DNA of 64,000 bases from assembly GCA_003584705.1 (NCBI GenBank), contig AP018536.1:1736001-1800000 (forward strand), written 5' to 3'. This document shows, in pieces, positions 54,715 through 61,274 of this stretch. Every line of letters begins with the position of its first letter. Position 1 is the stretch's first letter. A program made the position numbers and the translations under genes. The notes beneath the pieces were generated by a model. It was not told the DNA's origin and ran no database searches. It saw nothing but the letters and a program-made list of their open reading frames with translations. Origin of the DNA: Lachnospiraceae bacterium GAM79. Lineage in GTDB: Bacteria; Bacillota; Clostridia; Lachnospirales; Lachnospiraceae.

Positions 54715-55776
54715 TTGAAGAGAGTAGGATACATTACCGACAAGGACGGGCGGCGCATCACGCTTTTAGAGGCTATGGGCGACTACGGAAACGTACAGAA
54801 AGCCTACAATAAAGCCAGAAAGTGCAAGCGCCACAGAAAAGACGTACTGATTTTTACGAAAGACAAAGAGGAAAACTTAGACAAGGTGCGGGAAGATATT
54901 CTAAACCTTGCTCATGAGCCGAGCGAATACCATTACTTTAAGGTGTACGAACCGAAAGAGCGGCAGATAATGGCGCTGCCGTTCTATGACAGGGTGGTAC
55001 AGCACGCCATAAACAACGTGTTAGAGCCTATATTTGATAAGCGGTTTATATCGCAGTCTTACGCCTGCCGGAAAGGTAAAGGTATGCACGCTGCGTCTGA
55101 TACGCTAAAAGAGTGGCTGTATGAGTGGAACAAATACCACCCAGACCAGCCGCTTTATGCTATCAAGGCAGATATACACCACTATTTCCAGAGCATAGAC
55201 CATGCGGTATTAAAGACTGAAATACGTAAGGTTATAAAAGACGCTGGGGTACTGGCATTGCTGGACAGGATAATAGACCACAACGGCAATATGCCGGACG
55301 GCGTAGGGATACCAGTAGGAAACCTTACCAGTCAGTTATTTGCAAATATCTATCTGGACGCATTAGACCAGTTTATTAAGCATGAGCTGGGCGTAGAGGC
55401 GTACATACGCTATATGGACGACTTTGTAATATTAAGCCCAGACAAGGAACAGCTGCGCAGCTGGCTTGCACAGATAGAGCAATTCTTACGGGAAGAGCTT
55501 AAGTTAGAGTTTAACCCGAAAACTACCATACTGGCAGCAAAGAACGGTATAGACTTTGTAGGCTACAAACACAGGGCAACGCACAGGAAAGTACGAAAGG
55601 ACAGCATAAAGCGCATAAAGCGTACTATCAAGAAGTGCGAGAGCGGGAAAATCACAAAAGAGCAGTTACAAAAGAGCATACAGAGCTGGACGGGACACGC
55701 AGGACACGCCGACAGCTACAACCTACGAAAGAAAATAGAAACGCTGGCAGAGGCAGCCATAGAAAAGGCTGCTTAA
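54715..55776 (+). CDS. DGR-type reverse transcriptase
   Basis: 353 residues from TTG 54715, 8 nt after CAGGAG. Motifs: KADIHHYFQSIDH (palm), VGNLTSQLFANIYL (202-207 GNLTSQ, the (I/V/L)GxxxSQ-type segment typical of DGR RTs), catalytic YMDDF (Y233-D236) and the GYKHRATHRKVRK end. There is no endonuclease or maturase domain as in group II introns. It copies TR with errors at adenines. Confidence 0.95.
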   Translation: MKRVGYITDKDGRRITLLEAMGDYGNVQKAYNKARKCKRHRKDVLIFTKDKEENLDKVREDILNLAHEPSEYHYFKVYEPKERQIMALPFYDRVVQHAINNVLEPIFDKRFISQSYACRKGKGMHAASDTLKEWLYEWNKYHPDQPLYAIKADIHHYFQSIDHAVLKTEIRKVIKDAGVLALLDRIIDHNGNMPDGVGIPVGNLTSQLFANIYLDALDQFIKHELGVEAYIRYMDDFVILSPDKEQLRSWLAQIEQFLREELKLEFNPKTTILAAKNGIDFVGYKHRATHRKVRKDSIKRIKRTIKKCESGKITKEQLQKSIQSWTGHAGHADSYNLRKKIETLAEAAIEKAA

Positions 55777-55800
55777 GCGGCAGAATGCAGGAGCGAGTAC

Positions 55801-55980
55801 ATGAGTAGCAATTTACTAAGGGTAGTACAAGAACAACAGGAAACCATAGAAAAGCAAAGCAGGCTTATTGCTGATTTAATAGCCACTCTGGAAAGCTGGG
55901 AGCAGACAGCGGGCTACGACGGCGCAGAGCTGAAAGAGCGGGCAAAAGATTTGCAATTAAGAGAAAGGCAGGATTTATGA
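55801..55980 (+). CDS. Small coiled-coil protein before the holin
   Basis: 59 residues beginning MSSNLLRVVQEQQETIEKQS, coiled-coil throughout. Its stop overlaps the holin start (ATGA). XkdX-like small tail proteins are often found at this position, but similarity is not clear. Confidence 0.6.
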   Translation: MSSNLLRVVQEQQETIEKQSRLIADLIATLESWEQTAGYDGAELKERAKDLQLRERQDL

Positions 55981-56465
55981 ACATGACTATTACAGAATTT
56001 ATTGAGGCGGCGGCACATAACAAAATTATCCAGCTGGTAGTATTGGCGATTGTGTGCGACACGGTTTTTGGCGTGCTGCGTGCAATCAAAGAGAAGAAAT
56101 TTAACAGCTGCGCAGGCATTGACGGAGCTATCAGAAAAGTAGGTATGCTTATTTCTCTGGTATTCATGCTGGCAATCGACGTACTGATTAAGATTAACTT
56201 AATCGGATTTATACCGGAGCAGGCACGTACATATTTAGGGCTTGATACCGTGGGCGTGGCTGAATTTTTCGCATTGCTTTACATTGCCTATGAGGTAGTG
56301 AGTATTTTTAAGAATATGGCATTATGCGGGCTGCCCGTAAAAAAGGTATGGGAAAAGGTGCGGGAGTTTCTGGCAAAGTATACGGACGAGTTGCCGGACA
56401 CAGACGAACTGGACGGGGACAGCACCACAGGCAGCGTAGAGGAACACAGGACACAGGAAAGATAA
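55977..56465 (+). CDS. Phage holin, toxin-secretion/lysis family
   Basis: 162 residues with three TM segments (about 16-34, 58-75, 92-112). VCDTVFGVLRAIKEKKFNSCAGIDGAIRKVGML, cited in part, is the Phage_holin_4-type pattern. It opens the membrane for the endolysin encoded at 56700. The cytoplasmic tail is longer than usual. Confidence 0.9.
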   Translation: MNMTITEFIEAAAHNKIIQLVVLAIVCDTVFGVLRAIKEKKFNSCAGIDGAIRKVGMLISLVFMLAIDVLIKINLIGFIPEQARTYLGLDTVGVAEFFALLYIAYEVVSIFKNMALCGLPVKKVWEKVREFLAKYTDELPDTDELDGDSTTGSVEEHRTQER

Positions 56466-56490
56466 GAACAATAAGGACATAGCAACAAAG

Positions 56491-56522
56491 AGCGCTTGCG
56501 GGACACCGCAGGCGCTTATTTT
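56491..56522 (+). terminator. Terminator after the holin
   Basis: AGCGC-TT-GCGG / CCGC-AG-GCGCT with TATTTT. It separates holin from endolysin and may set their ratio. Confidence 0.75.
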
Positions 56523-56543
56523 GTATGCGGAAAGGCAGGAAAT

Positions 56544-56696
56544 ATGAAAGAAACAAAGAGCGAACAGACAAAGAACATGACACCCGAAGAGCTTAAGAAA
56601 TTACAGGAAAAAGTAGCGGGAATGACACCCGAAGAGCTTAAGCAGTTCAGAAATTCACAGGACGCAGACAGTATGGGATTTTATGGAGAGGAGTAG
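56544..56696 (+). CDS. Small helical protein with MTPEEL repeats
   Basis: 50 residues from ATG 56544. Two MTPEELKK/MTPEELKQ motifs, spaced 16 residues apart, form its core. Function unknown; it lies 3 bp before the endolysin. Confidence 0.6.
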   Translation: MKETKSEQTKNMTPEELKKLQEKVAGMTPEELKQFRNSQDADSMGFYGEE

Positions 56697-56699
56697 GAA

Positions 56700-58115
56700 A
56701 TGAGAACAGTAAATAAATTACTTACGCCTTTTAATTTTACCGATAAAAATAACGTGGGTAGAATTAAATATATTGTTATCCATTATGTAGGAGCGTTAGG
56801 CGGCGCACAGGCTAACTGTAAATATTATGCAGGGCAGTACGTGGGAGCGTCTGCGCATTACTTTGTAGGATTTAACGGGGAAATCTGGCAGAGTGTAGAG
56901 GACGAGGACATAGCGTGGCACTGCGGAGCATCAAGCTATAAACACGCAGAGTGCAGAAATTCCAACAGTATCGGTATTGAGTTGTGCGTGAGAAAGAAAA
57001 ATACAAAGAATTTGGGCGCTACAGATAAAGACTGGTACTTTGAGGACGCAACAGTAGAGGCAGCGGCAGAGCTTACCCGTTACCTTATGAATTTGTACGG
57101 CGTGCCTGCATCTCATGTAATCAGACATTACGACGTAACGGGCAAGATTTGCCCTAACCCGTATGTATATAACTGCACACAGCACGTATGGGACGAGTTT
57201 AAGCGTAAAATCAGCGGACAGGCAGAAACGCCGCAGGGAAGTAATGAAAAAACAATCTGGGATTTTCTTACAGGCAAGGGCTTAAATGCTTATGCCGTGG
57301 CTGGTATTATGGGTAATCTGTACGCTGAAAGCGGGCTTATGCCGAACAACTTACAGAATACCAATAACAATAAGCTGGGAAAAACGGACGCAGAATATAC
57401 AGCAGCGGTGGATAATGGCAGCTATGGCAATTTTGTAAAGGACAGTGCAGGCTATGGGCTGGCACAGTGGACGTATTGGAGCAGAAAGCAGGCACTGCTT
57501 AATCATGCAAAACAGGCGGGCGTATCCATTGCAGACCTTAATATGCAGCTGGGCTTTTTATGGGAAGAATTGCAGGGATACACAGCAGTAATGGACGCAC
57601 TGAAAAAGGCGGGCAGTGTGCGTGCTGCATCTGATGCCGTTCTTACTGGATATGAAAAGCCAGCAGACCAGAGCGAAACAGTAAAGAAAAAGCGTGCAGA
57701 GTACGGCGAGGGATACTATAAAAAGTATGCAGCAGAAAACGGTACAAAGTATTACAGAGTGCGCAAGAGCTGGACGGACGCAGCAAGCCAGCTGGGGGCG
57801 TTTACGTCGCTGGAAAATGCAAAGAGCGCTTGCAAGGCGGGTTATACTGTATATGATGATAACGGCAAGGCGGTATATACCGCAGCGGGGCAGCAGGCAA
57901 GCGCAGGCGTTCCGTTTAGCGTACAGGTGGATATTTTAGACCTTAATATCAGAACGGGAGCAGGCACGAACTATGCAAAGACAGGAGAAACCACAGGAAA
58001 GGGAGTATTTACCATTGTGGAAGTGAAAGCCGGACAGGGCGCAAGCGCAGGCTGGGGACGCTTGAAGAGTGGCGCAGGCTGGATTAGCTTAGATTATGCC
58101 ACAAGATTAGATTAA
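56700..58115 (+). CDS. Modular endolysin: amidase plus lysozyme-like domain plus SH3b
   Basis: 471 residues. Residues about 20-160 form an Amidase_2 (PGRP-like) domain with zinc ligands in VIHYVG, HVIRHYDVTGKICPNP. Residues about 180-320 form a phage-tail lysozyme-like domain (VAGIMGNLYAESGLMP, with the Glu). A linker with tyrosine-rich strands precedes a C-terminal SH3b (about 400-470, LNIRTGAGTNYAKTG) for wall binding. No signal peptide, so it needs the holin. Confidence 0.93.
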   Translation: MRTVNKLLTPFNFTDKNNVGRIKYIVIHYVGALGGAQANCKYYAGQYVGASAHYFVGFNGEIWQSVEDEDIAWHCGASSYKHAECRNSNSIGIELCVRKKNTKNLGATDKDWYFEDATVEAAAELTRYLMNLYGVPASHVIRHYDVTGKICPNPYVYNCTQHVWDEFKRKISGQAETPQGSNEKTIWDFLTGKGLNAYAVAGIMGNLYAESGLMPNNLQNTNNNKLGKTDAEYTAAVDNGSYGNFVKDSAGYGLAQWTYWSRKQALLNHAKQAGVSIADLNMQLGFLWEELQGYTAVMDALKKAGSVRAASDAVLTGYEKPADQSETVKKKRAEYGEGYYKKYAAENGTKYYRVRKSWTDAASQLGAFTSLENAKSACKAGYTVYDDNGKAVYTAAGQQASAGVPFSVQVDILDLNIRTGAGTNYAKTGETTGKGVFTIVEVKAGQGASAGWGRLKSGAGWISLDYATRLD

Positions 58116-58122
58116 GTTTTCG

Positions 58123-58157
58123 AGGGTGGGCGGCTTGCTGTCTGCCCTCTATTTTTT
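58123..58157 (+). terminator. Terminator after the endolysin
   Basis: GAGGG-containing stem with GCCCTC and a tail TATTTTTTG. It ends the late transcript. Confidence 0.75.
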
Positions 58158-58187
58158 GCAATTTTCTTAGAAAGCTATACAAAAGTG

Positions 58188-58216
58188 TTGACAATATACC
58201 GGAAAAGGTATATAAT
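58188..58216 (+). promoter_or_regulatory. Consensus promoter with dyad operator for the right-end operon
   Basis: TTGACA (58188-58193), 17-bp spacer, TATAAT (58211-58216), both perfect. A dyad ATATACC-GGAAAA-GGTATAT (58194-58213) overlaps spacer and -10. It is a strong but repressible promoter, probably active in the lysogen; the XRE protein encoded at 58578 is the likely ligand. Confidence 0.92.
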
Positions 58217-58280
58217 AAAATCATGGAAAGGAGATAAGAACAAATAAGAGGCAAAGCCACTGGAAAGGAGAAACGGCACA

Positions 58281-58400
58281 ATGGGTAAGAAAAAGAAACA
58301 AAAGAAAAAGCCTATCAACTGGCAAGAATTGGCAATCAGTGCAGTGATAGACTTAATCATAGGAACAATACTTATCATAATTGGTAAGTACATAGGTTAG
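58281..58400 (+). CDS. Small one-TM basic protein
   Basis: 39 residues starting MGKKKKQKKKPINWQELA, then a hydrophobic helix. GGAAAGGAG precedes it. First gene of the right-end operon. Function unknown. Confidence 0.65.
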   Translation: MGKKKKQKKKPINWQELAISAVIDLIIGTILIIIGKYIG

Positions 58401-58482
58401 GGCGAAAGCCCTAACCAACAGGCGGGCGATAAGCCCGCCGCCTATAAGAAATATAACACAAACCCAAAGCCGAGTAAAGAGT

Positions 58483-58581
58483 ATGCTTTTAAAATTAGGA
58501 GTATTTTTAGTAGCAGTAGGACTGGTAAAGCTGCTGGTTGCTTTCATTTTGAGGGCAAGAGAAAAGAGAGGTAAGGCATGA
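58483..58581 (+). CDS. 32-residue membrane peptide
   Basis: Begins MLLKLGVFLVAVGLVKLLVAFILR, one TM helix, basic tail. Its stop overlaps the XRE gene start by 4 bp, which supports real coupled translation. Confidence 0.5.
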   Translation: MLLKLGVFLVAVGLVKLLVAFILRAREKRGKA

Positions 58582-58775
58582 ATTTAGGCGAAAACATTAA
58601 AACAGCGAGAAAAGCGGCAGGCGTGACGCAAAAGGAACTTGCAGAGCGCCTGCAAGTATACCAGAAAGATATAAGCCGCTGGGAAAACAACGAGCTTACG
58701 CCAAACGCAATAACACTGGCGAAAATTTGCAGAGAGCTTAACGCCTCTGCTGATGAAATTTTAGAATTGAAGTAG
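58578..58775 (+). CDS. XRE-family repressor-like protein
   Basis: 65 residues, a single Cro/CI-type HTH (IKTARKAAGVTQKELAERLQ, DISRWENNELTP). It lies in the operon behind the dyad-bearing consensus promoter and is the only classical repressor in the phage. Its short length suggests Cro-like or autoregulatory action; whether it is the immunity repressor is unknown. Confidence 0.88.
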   Translation: MNLGENIKTARKAAGVTQKELAERLQVYQKDISRWENNELTPNAITLAKICRELNASADEILELK

Positions 58776-58796
58776 AAACGAAAGCGAGGGCTTACT

Positions 58797-59480
58797 ATGA
58801 CAAAGAAAAAGGTAATTTTATTGGCAGCGACTGCATTATTTGCGGTAAGCGGCTTAACGGCGCTGCCGTCTGGAAATATAACAGGCGGGGTGGGCTGCAT
58901 TGTGGTTGCGGCAGTATGCGCCTATTTTGGACTAAAAAAGAAAAGAGCAGGAAAAGAGAACGGAAACAGAACGCCAGTGCCTGCCACTGCATCTGGTGGC
59001 AGAATTTTAGATACAATCAGAACGAAAGTAGTAGGCGTGACGTTTAATAATGAGGACGGAGAAAACAGGCAGGATATTTTAAGCAGAATGTCCGGCAGTG
59101 AAGATATTACAGTAGAAAAGTATACATACAACGGAGAGCCTGCCGCATACGTAAAGTGGGGCGATAAGGTAATAGGCAATCTATCGGCAGAGCTGGCGGG
59201 GGACTTAGCGAGAAAGTACCCGAAAGCCCGCTACACCGCAGAAATACTGGAAATTTCTGGGGGGGGGGTACAGACGTTCGGGTGCAATATAGAGCTTGAC
59301 GTAATCGAGGACGCAACGCCCAGCGTAAGCCAGCATACGGGAGAAACTACAGTATATGTAGACCGTAGCAACAAAAAATACCATAGTAAGCCTAACTGTT
59401 CGGGAATGAAAAACCCAAAGAGCATACCGCTAAGCCAAGCAAAGAAGAAATACACCGCTTGTAAAAAGTGTTGTAAATAG
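58797..59480 (+). CDS. HIRAN-like domain protein with TM start and C-terminal Cys/His motif; contains a 10-G tract
   Basis: 227 residues. Residues 5-45 are hydrophobic (signal anchor or two TM). A HIRAN-like domain (about 73-140, TKVVGVTFNNEDGENRQDIL ... YVKWGDKVIGNLS) usually binds DNA ends; here it would be membrane-tethered. The tail YHSKPNCSGMKN...YTACKKCC resembles small zinc-binding domains. The G10 run (59259-59268) encodes SGGGV and could slip. Confidence 0.65.
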   Translation: MTKKKVILLAATALFAVSGLTALPSGNITGGVGCIVVAAVCAYFGLKKKRAGKENGNRTPVPATASGGRILDTIRTKVVGVTFNNEDGENRQDILSRMSGSEDITVEKYTYNGEPAAYVKWGDKVIGNLSAELAGDLARKYPKARYTAEILEISGGGVQTFGCNIELDVIEDATPSVSQHTGETTVYVDRSNKKYHSKPNCSGMKNPKSIPLSQAKKKYTACKKCCK

Positions 59481-59490
59481 GTAAAGGCAT

Positions 59491-59524
59491 AAGCCGCAGA
59501 CTTGTAAAAGAGTTTGCGGCTTTT
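59491..59524 (+). terminator. Terminator before the transposase gene
   Basis: AAGCCGCA ... TGCGGCTTTT with a 16-nt loop. It cuts the transposase off from the right-end operon unless read through. Confidence 0.8.
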
Positions 59525-59569
59525 CGTCGTATATGGGGAAAGAACAGGAACGAAAGAGAGGTAGCAGAA

Positions 59570-60631
59570 ATGGCGAATAAGAAAGGCAGCCGACAGCTGA
59601 CATGGACAGACCGTATAAGTATTGAGGCATTGAAAAAAGCAGGGCATAGCGTGATAGAGATAGCAGAACAGCTGGGCGTACACCGCAGCACTATATACAA
59701 TGAGCTTAAGCGAGGGGAATATATGCACAGAAATAGCGACTATACAGAAACATTAAGTTATAGCCCAAACAAGGCACAAATGAAAGCAGAGGAAAATTTA
59801 AAGGCAAGGGGTACACAGCTTAAAATAGGAAACGATATTGCATACGCAAATTATATAGAGGATAAAATAGTAAATGAAGATTACAGCCCAGCTGCGGTAC
59901 TGGGAGAATTGAAAGCACAGGGGAAAGAGGGGGACTTTTCCGTAACAGTATGCGTAACGACCTTATACAGCTACATTGATAAGGGTATTTTCCTTAAGTT
60001 GTCTAATAAGAATTTGCCAGTAAAGAAGAATAAGAAGAGAAATTATAAGAAAGTACAGAGGCAACAGAAAAGGGCGGCAGCAGGAGAGAGTATAGACAAA
60101 CGCCCGAAAGAGATAGATACACGGGAAGAGTTCGGCAACTGGGAAATGGACAGCGTTTTAGGTAAGCGGGGAAAGTCAAAAAATACGTTGCTGGTACTGA
60201 CAGAGCGGAAAACCAGAAACGAGATTATATTTAAACTGCCAGACCATACAGACGAGGCAGTAGTAGCGGCACTGGATAGATTAGAAAGAAAATGGGGCGC
60301 TGATATGTTTAAGCGGGTATTTAAGACAATCACAGTAGACAACGGCAGCGAGTTTGCAGATGCAGAGGGCTTACAGCGTTCTATTATCAACGAGGGAGAA
60401 AAGCGGACAAAGGTATATTACTGCCACCCGTACAGCAGTTGGGAGCGTGGCACAAATGAGGTAACAAATAAGATGATACGCCGGAAGATACCGAAAGGCA
60501 CAAATTTTGACGACAGGACAGAGGAAGAGGTAGAGAGTATAGAGAACTGGATAAACGGATACCCACGCAAAATACATGGCTATCATTCAGCAGGGGAACT
60601 ATTCGAGGAAGAGGTAAAGCAGCTTGCATAA
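59570..60631 (+). CDS. IS30-family DDE transposase, phage-borne
   Basis: 353 residues, full length. N-terminal HTH (DRISIEALKKAGHSVIEIAE, HRSTIYNELKR), second helical region, then the catalytic core: Asp194 in NWEMDSVLG, Asp257 in TVDNGSEF, and the Glu-containing WERGTNEVTN block (291-300). The start is preceded by GAAAGAGAGGTAG, the same leader style as many phage genes, and no IS30-like inverted repeats flank the gene itself. So it reads as a phage gene, likely the phage recombinase, rather than an inserted IS. Confidence 0.9.
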   Translation: MANKKGSRQLTWTDRISIEALKKAGHSVIEIAEQLGVHRSTIYNELKRGEYMHRNSDYTETLSYSPNKAQMKAEENLKARGTQLKIGNDIAYANYIEDKIVNEDYSPAAVLGELKAQGKEGDFSVTVCVTTLYSYIDKGIFLKLSNKNLPVKKNKKRNYKKVQRQQKRAAAGESIDKRPKEIDTREEFGNWEMDSVLGKRGKSKNTLLVLTERKTRNEIIFKLPDHTDEAVVAALDRLERKWGADMFKRVFKTITVDNGSEFADAEGLQRSIINEGEKRTKVYYCHPYSSWERGTNEVTNKMIRRKIPKGTNFDDRTEEEVESIENWINGYPRKIHGYHSAGELFEEEVKQLA

Positions 60632-60756
60632 GAACGGAAATAGGGAGCGTGAGAGGCTGGCAGCAGTGGCAGCCTTACTATTGCGCTGCCTAAAAGTGAA
60701 AATATACAATAAAACAGGCTACGTATTGTGCAAAACGACAAAACGATAAAAACATG

Positions 60757-60787
60757 AAAAAATGTCGAATTTAATGTTGACATTTTT
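60757..60787. other. Inverted repeat at the phage right end
   Basis: AAAAATGTC ... GACATTTTT, 9-bp arms, directly inside the right end repeat. It contains two inverted TYGACA motifs, also seen at the left end. Transposase binding or termination are both possible. Confidence 0.5.
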
Positions 60788-60788
60788 A

Positions 60789-60803
60789 TTTCTGGAATCT
60801 TGC
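60789..60803 (+). repeat. Right end repeat (candidate attR)
   Basis: TTTCTGGAATCTTGC, identical to the left copy. Its last bases TGC form the TGn of the extended -10 that follows. Confidence 0.75.
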
Positions 60804-60809
60804 TACTAT
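60801..60809 (+). promoter_or_regulatory. Extended -10 promoter at the phage-host junction
   Basis: TGC-TACTAT spans the junction and points at the zinc-finger-polA operon. A TTGACA lies 21 bp upstream within the phage end; with an extended -10 a -35 may be dispensable. The phage keeps the TG when inserted. Confidence 0.5.
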
Positions 60810-60903
60810 TTTTCTAGTCTTTTTACACAAGATGTTGTATAGTAGAAGTGTATGAGTATATGGGAACGCAATCTGTAGAACTGTTTTGGAATAGGGTGGA
60901 AGC

Positions 60904-61224
60904 ATGAATTGCAAAGAATTTGAAAGGAATATTCCTGATTTCATTGCAGGAAAACTGGATTTTCAGACCTTGCAGGAATTCGGGGAGCATATGCGGGAAT
61001 GCCCGGGCTGCAAGGAGGAATTGGTGATTCAGTTCCTTGTAACGGAAGGTATGCAGCGTCTGGAAGACGGCGATGCTTTTGACCTGCAGAGAGAACTGGA
61101 ACTGAGACTTGCGGAAGCAAAGCGCAAGGTAAGATTTCATATGGCTTTTCTGAAGACAGGGGCCGTACTGGAAGTGCTGACGGTGATTTTTCTTATGGGA
61201 TTTCTCGGATGGATCATCTCTTAG
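60904..61224 (+). CDS. Zinc-finger/TM anti-sigma-like protein
   Basis: 106 residues. Cys3 plus HMRECPGC gives a zf-HC2-type C-H-C-C zinc-binding set (anti-sigma-like). A C-terminal TM helix (about 82-104) anchors it. No sigma factor gene is adjacent; it precedes polA by 50 bp. Confidence 0.8.
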   Translation: MNCKEFERNIPDFIAGKLDFQTLQEFGEHMRECPGCKEELVIQFLVTEGMQRLEDGDAFDLQRELELRLAEAKRKVRFHMAFLKTGAVLEVLTVIFLMGFLGWIIS

Positions 61225-61274
61225 CGACACCTGATAGAATCAAGAGGACAGAATTAAGATAGGATAGACAGAGT

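Larger units (their letters stand above)
25594..60803 (+). mobile_element. Complete siphovirus-type prophage, about 35.2 kb, with DGR and IS30-type transposase
   Basis: The region contains full replication, packaging, capsid, tail, lysis and immunity-like modules, all on one strand, between host tRNA-Leu and the polA operon. A 15-bp direct repeat (TTTCTGGAATCTTGC) marks both ends. No tyrosine or serine integrase is visible. The right-most gene is an IS30-family transposase with phage-style leader. All structural genes are intact, and no frameshifted phage gene was found, so it may be functional. Confidence 0.93.

Noticed and set aside
54715..55776. Group II intron or abortive-infection reverse transcriptase
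   Set aside because: No maturase or endonuclease domain and no intron boundaries; neighbouring TR, VR and avd fit a DGR.
59570..60631. Ordinary IS30 insertion in the prophage
   Set aside because: No flanking inverted repeats or target duplication around the gene were seen, and its leader matches the phage's own genes. It remains a weaker alternative.
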